A stretch of 50,679 bases of DNA from a bacterium D16-34 (lineage in GTDB: Bacteria; Actinomycetota; Coriobacteriia; Coriobacteriales; Eggerthellaceae): assembly GCA_003612515.1 (NCBI GenBank), contig RAZB01000011.1, forward strand, positions 1 through 50,679. The letters are read 5' to 3'. Both the position numbers and the translations under genes were made by a program. Positions 25,783 to 35,187 of this stretch are shown one piece after another. The notes beneath the pieces are model-generated. The model worked only from the letters and a program-made list of their open reading frames with translations, had not been told where the DNA came from and did not search any database. The number at the start of each line of letters is the position of its first letter. Within the stretch, counting starts at the first letter, position 1.

Positions 25783-27873
25783 CTACTTTGACGCTTTTGT
25801 CATTTTAGCGAAGTCTGCAACATGGGCGAACACCGCAACAAACCTATTCAGCAAACGCAGACGATTATTTCTAAGTGCTTCGTCTTTATCCATGATGAGG
25901 ACATCTTCAAAGAAGGCATCAATGGGTGAGCGCAACGAAGCAAGTGCCTGCAAAGCGGCAGCATAATCATCCTGCGACAAAGCACGCTCCACTGAAAGTG
26001 CCGCTTCGTTGGTGGCCTTATCCAACGCAAGCTCGTCGGTGTCCATGAGGCTTTCATCCACCATATTACCCAAAGCCGCATCTGCCAGATTATGGGCTCG
26101 AGCATATGCGGTAGCCAAATCATCAAATACTTCAGGCGATTGTTCGCGTGCAGCTTCCAAAGCTCGAGCGCGAGCAATAATAACTGCAGGCTCAACGATA
26201 CCAGTAGCAAGCACAGCTTCAACGCTGTCAGGTGAGATGCCACCATCACGCAGAATAACTTTGGTACGCGTGACGAAGAATTCAACAATTTGATCATAGA
26301 TTGCTTGACGATCAAACTCCACACCACTTGCTTGATAGGTATCAAGCGATGCATTGATGGCGTCCACAAGCGATATACGCAAACCTGCTTCAAGCATAGC
26401 AATAATGCCAATAGCGCTTCTGCGCAATGCAAACGGATCTGATGAGCCAGTAGGTCCTTGTCCAACTACAAACAAGCCACAAATGGTATCGAGCTTATCG
26501 GCGGTAGCCACAATGCAGCCCACAACCGACTCTGGCAGCTCATCTCCTGCAAAACGCGGGCGATAGTGATCAGCAATAGCTTGTGCTACCTGATCGGTCT
26601 CACCAGAGGCCGTGGCATAATACGAGCCCATAACGCCTTGAACGCTCGTAAATTCAACAACCGCATTCGTAACCAAATCAGCCTTTGCCAAATATGCAGC
26701 ACGAGCGACATCGGCGCTATCAGCTTCATTTAATCCAGCATCCAAAGCTAGGTGCTGAGCAAGCTTAACCACGCGTTCAGTCTTTTCGCGCATCGTGCCC
26801 AAGCTCTCTTGGAATACAACCTCATCCAAGCGATCAACATATGCATCAAGCGAGCGCTTAAGATCTTCTTCGTAGAAGAATTTGGCGTCTGAAAGGCGCG
26901 CTCGGACGACGCGTTCATTGCCATCGATAATTGTTGAAGCGCACTCAGGGTCACCATTTGAGACTAAAATGAAATGGTTCGTCAAGGTGTGATTGTCGTC
27001 ATAAAGCGGGAAATAGCGTTGGTGCATAAGCATGGCATCAACGATAATTTCCTCAGGTACAAGAAGGAACTCTTCGTCAAATGTTCCCACCAAAACAGTC
27101 GGATACTCGCACAAATTCGTCACTTCAAGCAAGGTCTTTTCCGGCAGTTCGGCATGCGCGTTCCACGTCTGTTCTGCTTGTGCGACACCAAGCCGTATTG
27201 CCTGTTCGCGTGCCTGCTCGCTCGTAACAACATATGCCGACTCAAGCACAACGGGCAAATCTTTTGCCGTTGGCACTTTGTGTGGACCGGGAGATAAGAA
27301 ACGATGTCCATAAGTTTCGTTAGAGGCCACAAGGCCTGCAAACTCTACAGGAATTACCTGCTCATCAAGCAAAGCCACCAACCAACGCACCGGTCGGGAG
27401 AAATACTCATGGGTGCGACCCCAGCGACATGACTTCGGCCATGAAATTGCGCTAATAATGTCGCCTAAAACCTCGGGCAAAAGCGCTGCGACATCACAAG
27501 CAGGAAGCGAGCGTGTTGCGAACACATATTCAATGTCACCCTCAACTCGACGCTGCAAGTCTTCAACAGCCACTCCTTTGCCGCGCGCAAAACCCTGCGC
27601 TGCTTTGGTTGGGTTGCCCTCATCGTCAAAAGCAATTGCCACTGACGGACCGCGAAATACCTCATCAAGCGCCTCGGTCATATCAGCTACCTCATCAACC
27701 ATCACAATGAGGCGACGCGGGGTAGTCAAAACTTTAATGTCACCATGAGGAATACGAGCTGAAGCTAAAGCTTGTTCGGTGATTTGCGGGAGCGCAAGAG
27801 TTGCTTTGTGCAAGTCGAATGCTGGAATTTCTTCAGTACCAATCTCAAAGGTTAAGGTATGCAACTTAGTCAT
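25783..27873 (-). CDS. glyS: Glycyl-tRNA synthetase beta subunit
   Basis: Binds tRNA-Gly in the alpha2beta2-type enzyme. 696 aa. [13 protein letters not shown] at the N-terminus, [30 protein letters not shown] and [16 protein letters not shown] are family motifs; the C-terminal anticodon-binding region is alpha-helical. The ATG at 27873 has AAGGAG 7 nt upstream and overlaps the end of glyQ by 8 bp; an earlier start at 27894 lacks support. Confidence 0.96.
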   Translation of the reverse strand: MTKLHTLTFEIGTEEIPAFDLHKATLALPQITEQALASARIPHGDIKVLTTPRRLIVMVDEVADMTEALDEVFRGPSVAIAFDDEGNPTKAAQGFARGKGVAVEDLQRRVEGDIEYVFATRSLPACDVAALLPEVLGDIISAISWPKSCRWGRTHEYFSRPVRWLVALLDEQVIPVEFAGLVASNETYGHRFLSPGPHKVPTAKDLPVVLESAYVVTSEQAREQAIRLGVAQAEQTWNAHAELPEKTLLEVTNLCEYPTVLVGTFDEEFLLVPEEIIVDAMLMHQRYFPLYDDNHTLTNHFILVSNGDPECASTIIDGNERVVRARLSDAKFFYEEDLKRSLDAYVDRLDEVVFQESLGTMREKTERVVKLAQHLALDAGLNEADSADVARAAYLAKADLVTNAVVEFTSVQGVMGSYYATASGETDQVAQAIADHYRPRFAGDELPESVVGCIVATADKLDTICGLFVVGQGPTGSSDPFALRRSAIGIIAMLEAGLRISLVDAINASLDTYQASGVEFDRQAIYDQIVEFFVTRTKVILRDGGISPDSVEAVLATGIVEPAVIIARARALEAAREQSPEVFDDLATAYARAHNLADAALGNMVDESLMDTDELALDKATNEAALSVERALSQDDYAAALQALASLRSPIDAFFEDVLIMDKDEALRNNRLRLLNRFVAVFAHVADFAKMTKASK

Positions 27874-28816
27874 TGTTTGACTCCTTACCCTCATCAGTTA
27901 CCGGTGTGATTCCTACCACATGTTCCATGTAACTTGCGCAACATGCCTTTGCAAGCGTTCGAACGCGCAAGATGTATGCCATACGCTCAGTTGCACTGAT
28001 AACACCACGAGCATCAAGCAAATTAAACGCATGGCAGCACTTCAAAACACTATCGTATGCTGGAAGAGGCAAACCTGCCTCAAGCGTACGCATGCACTCC
28101 GCTTCGCGATCATTAAACTCTTGGAATAAGAAATTAGTGTCAGCTACCTCAAAATTAAATTTCGAATACTGGCGTTCGTTTTCCTGATACACATCGCCAT
28201 AGGTAAATACGACACCATCATTTCCGCGACTCCATACAATATCGAACATGGAATCGACGCCTTGAATATACATGGTCAAGCGCTCAAGACCATAGGCAAT
28301 CTCAACAGGCACCGGGTCGCATTCAAAGCCTCCCACTTGTTGGAAGTAGGTAAACTGCGTTACCTCCATGCCGTCAATCCAAACTTCCCAACCTAAGCCC
28401 CACGCACCAAGCGTTGGGCTTTCCCAGTCGTCTTCAACAAAGCGCACGTCATGGGCATTTACATCAATGCCAATAGCTTGCAAGCTGCCTAAATATAACT
28501 CCTGAATGTTGTCGGGCGAAGGCTTCATTAAAACCTGGAATTGATAGTAAAACTGAGTGCGGTTCGGATTTTCGCCATAACGACCATCGGTTGGACGACG
28601 GCATCCTTGCACATAGGCAGTTCTCCACGTATCAGGACCGAGCGAACGAAGCGTAGTTGCAGGAGCGTTGGTACCAGCACCTACTTCGTTGTCATAGGGC
28701 TGCAAAATAACACATCCTGCATCCGCCCAATAACGCTGAAGATTCATGATAACGTCTTGAAATGTTGGCACATCTGCAGCAACTTGTGCAGCGCCCACCT
28801 CAATTTCTTGAGTCAT
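27866..28816 (-). CDS. glyQ: Glycyl-tRNA synthetase alpha subunit
   Basis: Catalytic subunit that activates glycine. 316 aa. [63 protein letters not shown] and [13 protein letters not shown] are class II synthetase motifs of this family. Only 32 bp separate it from lepB, so there is no room for a T-box leader immediately upstream. GGAGAGG precedes the ATG. Confidence 0.97.
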   Translation of the reverse strand: MTQEIEVGAAQVAADVPTFQDVIMNLQRYWADAGCVILQPYDNEVGAGTNAPATTLRSLGPDTWRTAYVQGCRRPTDGRYGENPNRTQFYYQFQVLMKPSPDNIQELYLGSLQAIGIDVNAHDVRFVEDDWESPTLGAWGLGWEVWIDGMEVTQFTYFQQVGGFECDPVPVEIAYGLERLTMYIQGVDSMFDIVWSRGNDGVVFTYGDVYQENERQYSKFNFEVADTNFLFQEFNDREAECMRTLEAGLPLPAYDSVLKCCHAFNLLDARGVISATERMAYILRVRTLAKACCASYMEHVVGITPVTDEGKESNND

Positions 28817-28848
28817 ACCTCTCCAATCTCAGATCTTTAAACCTTACT

Positions 28849-29418
28849 CTAATGCTCCAATAAACCAAAATTGTCGAGCGGCCAATAAACCAAAACCGCC
28901 AGACCAGTTACGCTTGAAACAGGAACAGCACCGAACTTGCGCGAGTCCTGCGAATTTGTTCGATTGTCTCCCATTACCCAAATCTCGCCTTCGGGCACGG
29001 TATAAGGATAACTTACACCCCCAGGGATGGTATAGCTTGGCTTGCCATCGGTATAAGGCTCAGTAAGCGGGACTCCATCGACATAGACCAGACCGTCTTC
29101 ATCGTTGATCTCAACCGTTTGACCCCCCACCGCAATACAGCGCTTTATAAGTATACGACCAGGAATTTCGGGATCTTGGAAGGTAACGATGTCTCCGTAT
29201 TCAGGATCGCGAAAATAATAGGTCACCTTTTCGGAGAACACCATATCACCAGTCATGATGGTCTCTTCCATAGAACCAGACGGGATTTCGTAGGCTTGGA
29301 ATACATACGTTCTCAGTACCCAAGCTAAAACCAGCACAAATGCCAACATGCATACTAAGCTCAGGAATGTCCAAAGCGGGTTTCTTCTCCCTTGGTTAGC
29401 GTGTTGACCGGCATCCAT
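28849..29418 (-). CDS. lepB: Signal peptidase I
   Basis: Membrane-bound serine protease that removes signal peptides. One N-terminal transmembrane segment (about residues 15-37) is followed by EIPSGSMEETI with nucleophile Ser49 and RILIKRCIAVGG with the general-base Lys92, then VMGDNRTNSQDSRKFG. 189 aa from the ATG at 29418, which has AAGGA about 12 nt upstream; the ATG at 29445 has no ribosome binding site. It follows trmD, where rplS would stand in many relatives. Confidence 0.95.
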   Translation of the reverse strand: MDAGQHANQGRRNPLWTFLSLVCMLAFVLVLAWVLRTYVFQAYEIPSGSMEETIMTGDMVFSEKVTYYFRDPEYGDIVTFQDPEIPGRILIKRCIAVGGQTVEINDEDGLVYVDGVPLTEPYTDGKPSYTIPGGVSYPYTVPEGEIWVMGDNRTNSQDSRKFGAVPVSSVTGLAVLVYWPLDNFGLLEH

Positions 29419-29554
29419 TAGTATATAAAATCCTTCCCAGACCATTTGGAATATAAAACACGAGCCCGGTTGCTTGCGAAGGTGCCTGCCACCTTAAGCA
29501 TACCAAGCCCAGATTAAGCGTGATTGATATCATACCGCGTTTTGCGAATTGACC

Positions 29555-30298
29555 TTATAGATCACCCAAACTTTGCAAAAAATCACGATCGTTGGTTGAC
29601 AGATTTATCTTATCAAGCAAATCAGGTCGAAACTGTGCAGTTCGCAGCAAAGATTGCTCATGTCTCCACTGATCAATTCGCGCATGATTTCCCGATAACA
29701 ACACTTCTGGAACATCCATACCTCGATACGTTGCCGGCCGGGTATATTGCGGATACTCTAAAAGTCCGTCTGCAAAACTTTCGCATGCAGCCCCATCTTC
29801 AGCGCCTAAAACACCATCAAGCTTGCGAACGACCGCATCAATAACCACCATTGACGCTAACTCGCCGCTGGTAAGCACATAATCACCAAGCGAAATAATA
29901 TAGTCAGCCAAGCTATATGCGCGTTCGTCTATCCCCTCGTAATGGCCGCAAATAAATAGAAGTCTTTCTTTAGTTGCAAGTTCTTGCACGCACGTTTCAT
30001 TAAAGGGCTGCCCACACGGACTTAAAAAAATCACGGTTGGTGTCGGCTGAGACGAACCATCTAAAGCGTTACCTGCAATTTCGTCATATGCTTCAAAAAT
30101 AGGTTCGCACTTCATAACAAGTCCATTGCCGCCACCATAAGGATCATCATCTGTTGTGCGATGCCGATCGTGTGTCCAGTCTCGCAAATCATACGCACGA
30201 AAATCCAAGATCTTCTTCTCTTGCGCAATGCGCATCATAGAAGTTCCCATGACAGAATCATACATATGCGGAAACGTAGAAAGTGTTTCGATGAGCAT
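29555..30298 (-). CDS. trmD: tRNA (guanine-N1-)-methyltransferase
   Basis: Methylates G37 of tRNAs and so prevents frameshifting. A SPOUT-fold enzyme with DLRDWTHDRHRTTDDDPYGG, LSPCGQPFN, ICGHYEGIDER and ISLGDYVLTSGELAS. 247 aa. Of two adjacent ATGs I prefer the one at 30298, 6 nt after AGGGG. It follows rimM in the conserved rpsP-khpA-rimM-trmD order. Confidence 0.97.
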   Translation of the reverse strand: MLIETLSTFPHMYDSVMGTSMMRIAQEKKILDFRAYDLRDWTHDRHRTTDDDPYGGGNGLVMKCEPIFEAYDEIAGNALDGSSQPTPTVIFLSPCGQPFNETCVQELATKERLLFICGHYEGIDERAYSLADYIISLGDYVLTSGELASMVVIDAVVRKLDGVLGAEDGAACESFADGLLEYPQYTRPATYRGMDVPEVLLSGNHARIDQWRHEQSLLRTAQFRPDLLDKINLSTNDRDFLQSLGDL

Positions 30299-30349
30299 CA
30301 TATACCCCTAGAAAGCCGATACAACTTATCCCCTCAATAAGCACTTGCG

Positions 30350-30871
30350 TTAAAAGAGATCCAAAAATCCTGCAGGTAATTGAACATCAATACGTGACTT
30401 ATCTGGGTTTATATCTACGACGTACTCTTCAACCCAAGGAATCAATATCACACTTTCATCAGGCCGTTTAACGTGCAGACGGCTCTGTGCCGGGAGCGCT
30501 TCAAGCTCTACCACGCTGCCAAGTAGCACTCCGTTATGATCATACACCGAATAACCTGAAAGCGATTCTTCGTCATAGCGAATAAGCTCTTGTTCGATAT
30601 CATCAACGCGAACAAGACAAAAACAGCCGCTCAATCTTTCTGCGACATCAATGCTATCTATTCCTTCAAACATGACAAAATAAGAGCCGTCACCAAGCTC
30701 TTGAACATCACAGACGCGAGCTTGACGTGGCGCATCAAGCTCTGGCGGCACAAAGTGCACAATCATGTCTTCAGATAGCAAAAAAGGAAGACCCATAGTG
30801 GCTCGCACGATGAGTCCTCCTGCTAAATGTTTTGGCTTTACAAGGTAAGCAACCTGTGCCCACGTGCGCAT
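30350..30871 (-). CDS. rimM: Ribosome maturation factor RimM
   Basis: Binds ribosomal protein S19 and assists 30S head maturation. 173 aa. The N-terminal domain (VAYLVKPKHLAGGLIVRA) and the PRC-barrel C-terminal part (GYSVYDHNGVLLGSVVELE, ILIPWVEEYVVDINPDKSRI) are recognisable, though the usual initial GRI motif is weak. The ATG directly follows the khpA stop (TAAATG), which implies coupled translation. Confidence 0.93.
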   Translation of the reverse strand: MRTWAQVAYLVKPKHLAGGLIVRATMGLPFLLSEDMIVHFVPPELDAPRQARVCDVQELGDGSYFVMFEGIDSIDVAERLSGCFCLVRVDDIEQELIRYDEESLSGYSVYDHNGVLLGSVVELEALPAQSRLHVKRPDESVILIPWVEEYVVDINPDKSRIDVQLPAGFLDLF

Positions 30872-31123
30872 TTAATCGAGCAGCTCCACTTCGACATGCA
30901 TATTCGCACGAGATGCAGCAGCACGCGCCAAGGTGCGAATAGCCTTAATAACTCGTCCTTGACGACCAATAACTTTGCCAGCATCTTCTGGGTTAACACG
31001 CATCTCAACCAACAGCGTTCCATCGGTTTCGTTACCCACAATTTCAAACTCATCGGGGTAGTCAATCAACGGAACCACTACTGATTCCACAAGGCTTACG
31101 ATATCTTCTACCTGATCAGCCAT
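30872..31123 (-). CDS. khpA: KH-domain RNA-binding protein KhpA
   Basis: Small RNA-binding protein, 83 aa, formed almost entirely by one KH domain. The GxxG loop is GRQG, within DAGKVIGRQGRVIKAIRTLA. In Firmicutes KhpA pairs with KhpB/Jag; the partner is not in this window. It lies directly after rpsP as in most Gram-positive bacteria. Confidence 0.93.
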   Translation of the reverse strand: MADQVEDIVSLVESVVVPLIDYPDEFEIVGNETDGTLLVEMRVNPEDAGKVIGRQGRVIKAIRTLARAAASRANMHVEVELLD

Positions 31124-31128
31124 AAAAC

Positions 31129-31374
31129 TTAAGCATCCTTGCGTGCGTCACGAAGCAGTGCAGCAACCGTATCGGTGGGTTGAGCACCATTTTTGATCCA
31201 CTGGTCAACCTTTTCCATGTCAAACTCAACCATAGCCGGATCCTTAAGCGGATTATAACGACCCACTTCCTCGATGAAGCGGCCATCACGCGGGCAGCGA
31301 GAATCAGCTACAACAATGCGGTAGTACGGACGCTTCTTGGCACCATGACGGGCGAGACGAATTTTGACTGCCAT
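31129..31374 (-). CDS. rpsP: 30S ribosomal protein S16
   Basis: Ribosomal protein bS16, 81 aa. [33 protein letters not shown] and [16 protein letters not shown] are the family core. The ATG at 31374 has AAGGAG 9 nt upstream; a longer open frame to 31476 is leader. First gene of the rpsP-khpA-rimM-trmD-lepB group. Confidence 0.98.
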   Translation of the reverse strand: MAVKIRLARHGAKKRPYYRIVVADSRCPRDGRFIEEVGRYNPLKDPAMVEFDMEKVDQWIKNGAQPTDTVAALLRDARKDA

Positions 31375-31447
31375 GAAGAAAAACTCCTTTATATCTAACG
31401 TATATATGCATGTGTTTGTAAAAACACAGCGAAAACAGCAATTGCTT

Positions 31448-31476
31448 ATGATACGGCCACACGGCCTTAAACGCAA
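31448..31476 (-). promoter_or_regulatory. rpsP promoter
   Basis: On the minus strand TTGCGT (31471-31476), a 17-nt spacer and TATCAT (31448-31453). The predicted leader is about 65 nt and contains a TGTGTTT/AAACACA hairpin (31411-31428) before the ribosome binding site. Confidence 0.6.
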
Positions 31477-31576
31477 GCATTCATATGCGCAAGTGGCGTT
31501 TTACAAGGTTGATTTGCCAAAAATCCGCACAAACCACGCATTGTTTAAGCCTCAAAGAGTAAAAGAGAGATCGCGT

Positions 31577-32248
31577 TTACTTCTTCTTTTTCTTAGACTT
31601 TGATTTCTTACGATCTTTCGAATCCTTTTTCTTTTCCTTTTTCTTAGACTTTGCTTTAGCCTTTTTTGAAGTCTTTTCCTCTAATGCTTGATCAGCGCTC
31701 ACGCCGTCTTGAACTTCGTCAGCTGCCATCTCTTCACAGAACAAGTCAAGCGAGCCGAGTTCCATGCAATCGCGATAATAAATGTACATATTTTCAAAGC
31801 TACCAGCCCCGCTGACAAAACCGCCAGGAATTGTGCCGATGCGCTTAAAGCCGAGCGATTCATAAATATGAATTGCCGCCTCATTATCAGCAACTACAGC
31901 ATTAAATTGCATGCCGCGAAACCCAAGACGAGTAGCGTGTCTTAGCGAATCTTCAACAAGCGCTTTTCCGAGCCCCAAACCACGAGACGCTTTTGCAACA
32001 GCATAACTAGCATTTGCTATGTGTGCGCAGCGACCAATATTGTTTGGATGCATGATATACAAACCAAACACCGACTCGTCAATGACCGCTACACCAACAT
32101 AGCTTTGCGAAGCGAAAAACTCGCGAGCGCTCTGCTCGTTGAGCGGCTCAATCTGCGGGAAAGCATCCCCTGCTTCCACCACAACATTCCAGATAGCTAT
32201 CATCTGGTCAATGTCGGTTTCTCTATACTCTCGAAACTCAAGTGCCAT
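31577..32248 (-). CDS. GNAT-family N-acetyltransferase with lysine-rich C-terminal tail
   Basis: 223 aa. The first 165 residues form an acetyltransferase domain: FREYRETDIDQMIAIWN, the acetyl-CoA loop SRGLGLGKALVEDSLRHA, and NEAAIHIYESLGFKRIG. The last 35 or so residues are almost entirely Lys and Ser with a few Ala, Glu and Asp, and end in five Lys; such a tail could contact RNA or the ribosome. It lies between ffh and rpsP, 27 bp after ffh. AAAGGAG precedes the ATG. The substrate is unknown. Confidence 0.88.
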   Translation of the reverse strand: MALEFREYRETDIDQMIAIWNVVVEAGDAFPQIEPLNEQSAREFFASQSYVGVAVIDESVFGLYIMHPNNIGRCAHIANASYAVAKASRGLGLGKALVEDSLRHATRLGFRGMQFNAVVADNEAAIHIYESLGFKRIGTIPGGFVSGAGSFENMYIYYRDCMELGSLDLFCEEMAADEVQDGVSADQALEEKTSKKAKAKSKKKEKKKDSKDRKKSKSKKKKK

Positions 32249-32275
32249 ATACTAAACTCCTTTACACTTGAAATA

Positions 32276-33691
32276 TTACTGTCCCATCATATCTTGAATC
32301 TTTTTCAAGTCAGAAAGCGACATACCTGCTGGCATACCTGGAATGCCGCGACGCTTCTTGGCTTTCTTACCCTTTTTACCCTTCTTTGAGGTGGTCATAT
32401 CATCAATTGCGGGCATCATTTTTTTCATCATCTTTTTAGTTTCGTTGAACTTTTTGATGAGTTGATTTACTTCGCTCACCGAAACACCGGCACCCCGAGC
32501 AATACGAGCTCGTCTTGATCCGTTTAAGATGTCAGGCTTTTGGCGTTCCGCTTTAGTCATAGAGTTAATAATTACCTCCATGGCATCAAGTGCGCCTTCG
32601 TCAACCTGACCCGAAGACATTGCCTTATCGCCACCAGGAAGTGCACTAATGAGTTTAGAGACTCCTCCCATTTTGCGAATCTGTTTATTCATTTCAACAA
32701 AGTCATCTAGCGTCAGCTGAGCACGCATCATGCGCTCAGCTTGTTCCTGCTCAAGCTCTTCTTGCTGAACGCGAACCGCACTCTCAATAAGGCTAACCAT
32801 ATCGCCCATGCCCAAGATACGCTTGGCCATGCGATCCGGGTGGAACTCCTCAAGCGAATCGGGTTTTTCGCCAGAGCTAATAAACTTAATAGGCTTGCCT
32901 GTGACCTGCTTGATAGATAAGGCGCCACCACCGCGTGCGTCGCCGTCCATCTTAGACATAATAACGCCGTCAAAATCTACGCGCTCAGCGAAAGCCGATG
33001 CAACATTTACGACATCTTGACCGGTCATTGCATCGACGACCATCAGAATCTGATCAGGTTTTACCGCTCGCTTGATTGCTTCAGCTTCCTGCATCATATC
33101 TTCGTCAACATGAAGGCGACCCGCGGTGTCAATAATTACCACATCTCGCATTGAGTCAATTGCATCCTGGATGCCCTCTTGAGCAATGCGAACAGGATCT
33201 TGACCATCGCCGCGATATACGCGCACGCCAATTTCATCACCTAATGTTTGCAGCTGCTCTGCTGCTGCAGGACGATAGACGTCGCCAGCAATAAGCAAAG
33301 GCGAATGATTTTCCTGCTTTAAGCGATACGCAAGCTTAGCAGCTGCAGTCGTTTTACCAGAACCTTGCAGACCAACGAGCATAATTACGTTTGGAATACG
33401 ATTTGTTAAGACAAGTTTTGAGTCGGTGCGACCAAGTAGTTCAGTCAACTCGTCAAGCACAATTTTGATAACATTTTGCGCCGGCGTCAGCGAATCAAGC
33501 ACTTCAGCGCTTAAGCATCGCTCTTTGGTATTTGCGATAAATGCCTTTACCACCTTAAAGTTAACGTCTGCTTCAAGAAGCGCCATGCGAATTTCTCGCA
33601 TAGCATCATTGATGTCGGCCTCTGTTAACCTACCCTTGCTACGCAGCCCTGAGAAAATGGACTGTAATCGATCTGAGAGATTTTCTAGCAT
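32276..33691 (-). CDS. ffh: Signal recognition particle protein Ffh (SRP54)
   Basis: GTPase that, with 4.5S RNA, binds signal sequences on nascent chains. 471 aa. N domain (1 to about 90), G domain with GLQGSGKTTAAAKLA, DVYRPAAAEQL, DTAGRLH and TKMDGDARGGGAL, then the Met-rich M domain with GSRRARIARGAGVSVSEVNQL. A Lys-rich linker (SKKGKKGKKAKKRRG) precedes the last helix. AAGGAG precedes the ATG. It is 16 bp after ftsY. The SRP RNA gene is not in this window. Confidence 0.98.
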   Translation of the reverse strand: MLENLSDRLQSIFSGLRSKGRLTEADINDAMREIRMALLEADVNFKVVKAFIANTKERCLSAEVLDSLTPAQNVIKIVLDELTELLGRTDSKLVLTNRIPNVIMLVGLQGSGKTTAAAKLAYRLKQENHSPLLIAGDVYRPAAAEQLQTLGDEIGVRVYRGDGQDPVRIAQEGIQDAIDSMRDVVIIDTAGRLHVDEDMMQEAEAIKRAVKPDQILMVVDAMTGQDVVNVASAFAERVDFDGVIMSKMDGDARGGGALSIKQVTGKPIKFISSGEKPDSLEEFHPDRMAKRILGMGDMVSLIESAVRVQQEELEQEQAERMMRAQLTLDDFVEMNKQIRKMGGVSKLISALPGGDKAMSSGQVDEGALDAMEVIINSMTKAERQKPDILNGSRRARIARGAGVSVSEVNQLIKKFNETKKMMKKMMPAIDDMTTSKKGKKGKKAKKRRGIPGMPAGMSLSDLKKIQDMMGQ

Positions 33692-33707
33692 GCAAGCTTC
33701 TCCTTAT

Positions 33708-35090
33708 TTAATGGCGAAAACGATCCCAGAAACGCTTCTTGGGGGCAGCAGGTTGCTCAAATTCGCCACCTTCGTCTGATTCTGTGTTAGCTTCGCCGTC
33801 TAGCTCAAAACTATCTTCGTCACTGCACTCTACACTATCTACCAGCGATTCTGCCTCAAGAGCCGCCATGGCTAAATCGGCAAGTTCTTCATCGGTAAAC
33901 TCGTCGGTGGGATCTTGTACAACATCATGCTCGATAACTTCTAAATCAAGCTGATTGGCTTTGATCGCCGAATCCTCTTCGGATGATGCGTCTTCATCTC
34001 CGATCAGCTGATCGGCTACATCCTCAGCCATCTCCTGTGCATCCAAAGAAGCGATTGCCTGTTTAACTGCATCTTTAGTCTCTAGGACACCATTCAAAAC
34101 ATCCAAACGACGCTCTCCTGCAGAAACAGCAGCCTCTTTCGCGTTTTCGCCAGAGCGTGCATCCTGCTCTTCAAAGCGCTCATCAAAACCGCCCACCAAT
34201 GCGTAAGCAAAATCATGAGCGTCAAAATCACGCAGATCATCAATACCTTCGCCCACACCAATCTTAATGATAGGAAGCTCAAGCTCATGGCTTACCGCAA
34301 GTGCAATACCGCCTTTTGCTGTACCATCAAGCTTAGTCATGATAAGCGCGTCTAAATCAAGTGCACGATTAAACTCGCGTGCTTGCTGAAGGCCATTTTG
34401 CCCGGTCGTAGCATCAATAACCAGCACGGTATAAACGGGCAGCTTTGAGCGTTTGCGAACCACATTTACAACTTTTTCAAGCTCACGCATAAGGTCAGTG
34501 GAGGTGTGCAGACGTCCCGCTGTATCAATTAAAACCAAATCTGCATTGGTTTGTTCAGCACGTTCAATGGTGTCATAGCAAACGCTTGCCGGATCTGACC
34601 CGCGCTCACGCGTGACCATTTCGACACCAGCACGACGCGCCCACACTTCAAGTTGTTCGATTGCCGCCGCACGAAATGTGTCAGCCGAGCCTAAAATAAC
34701 CTGACGCCCTGCATCAGTCTGCTCTTTTGCAATCTTGCCGACGGTTGTAGTTTTGCCAGTGCCATTAATACCAACGAACAAAATGAGTGCTTGATCGCTC
34801 TCAAGAATCTCAGTTCCACCCTCGGTAAAGGTTTCTGCGATTTCGTCATTGAGCATATCGAGAACAGCATAAGCATCTGGAAGCGCTTGTCTTGTTGCTT
34901 TATCTCGCAGGTTAGACACGATCTCATCTGCTGCTTGCACACCGATATCCGATAAAATCAGCGTCTCTTCTAGACCGTCCCAAAATTCCTCGTCAAGATT
35001 AGGGCCACGATCTAACAGCACGTTCATTGATTCGCGAAACTTAGTTCGCGAACGCGAGAGTCCTTCATTAACTCGATCAAAGAACCCCAT
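33708..35090 (-). CDS. ftsY: SRP receptor FtsY with a C-terminal acidic extension
   Basis: Receptor GTPase that docks Ffh-ribosome complexes at the membrane. The protein starts almost at once with the N domain (MGFFDRVNEGLSRSRTKF), followed by G-domain motifs GINGTGKTTTVGK (about 107-119), DTFRAAAIEQLEVWA, DTAGRLHTSTDLM and TKLDGTAKGG, and ends its NG core near residue 303. About 157 further residues follow, rich in Asp, Glu and Ser, ending in KKRFWDRFRH. In most bacteria an acidic A region is N-terminal, so the order is inverted. The ATG at 35090 has AAAGGAG upstream; 460 aa. Confidence 0.96.
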   Translation of the reverse strand: MGFFDRVNEGLSRSRTKFRESMNVLLDRGPNLDEEFWDGLEETLILSDIGVQAADEIVSNLRDKATRQALPDAYAVLDMLNDEIAETFTEGGTEILESDQALILFVGINGTGKTTTVGKIAKEQTDAGRQVILGSADTFRAAAIEQLEVWARRAGVEMVTRERGSDPASVCYDTIERAEQTNADLVLIDTAGRLHTSTDLMRELEKVVNVVRKRSKLPVYTVLVIDATTGQNGLQQAREFNRALDLDALIMTKLDGTAKGGIALAVSHELELPIIKIGVGEGIDDLRDFDAHDFAYALVGGFDERFEEQDARSGENAKEAAVSAGERRLDVLNGVLETKDAVKQAIASLDAQEMAEDVADQLIGDEDASSEEDSAIKANQLDLEVIEHDVVQDPTDEFTDEELADLAMAALEAESLVDSVECSDEDSFELDGEANTESDEGGEFEQPAAPKKRFWDRFRH

Positions 35091-35187
35091 TAACGTCTCC
35101 TTTCTGGCCACTTTACTTTAAGAGTATCCCACATTAAAACTCACGTTTGGGCAGCTTGAGCGTTCCATCGCAGTTTCGCCATATATG

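Noticed and set aside
28817-28848. T-box riboswitch before glyQS
   Set aside because: Only 32 bp separate lepB and glyQ; a T-box leader cannot fit.
31411-31428. Similarity of the rpsP leader hairpin (TGTGTTT/AAACACA) to the hairpin after rpmB (49394-49413)
   Set aside because: The shared part is only GTGT-N-ACAAACAC; one is in a leader and the other in a 3' region, so coincidence is likely.
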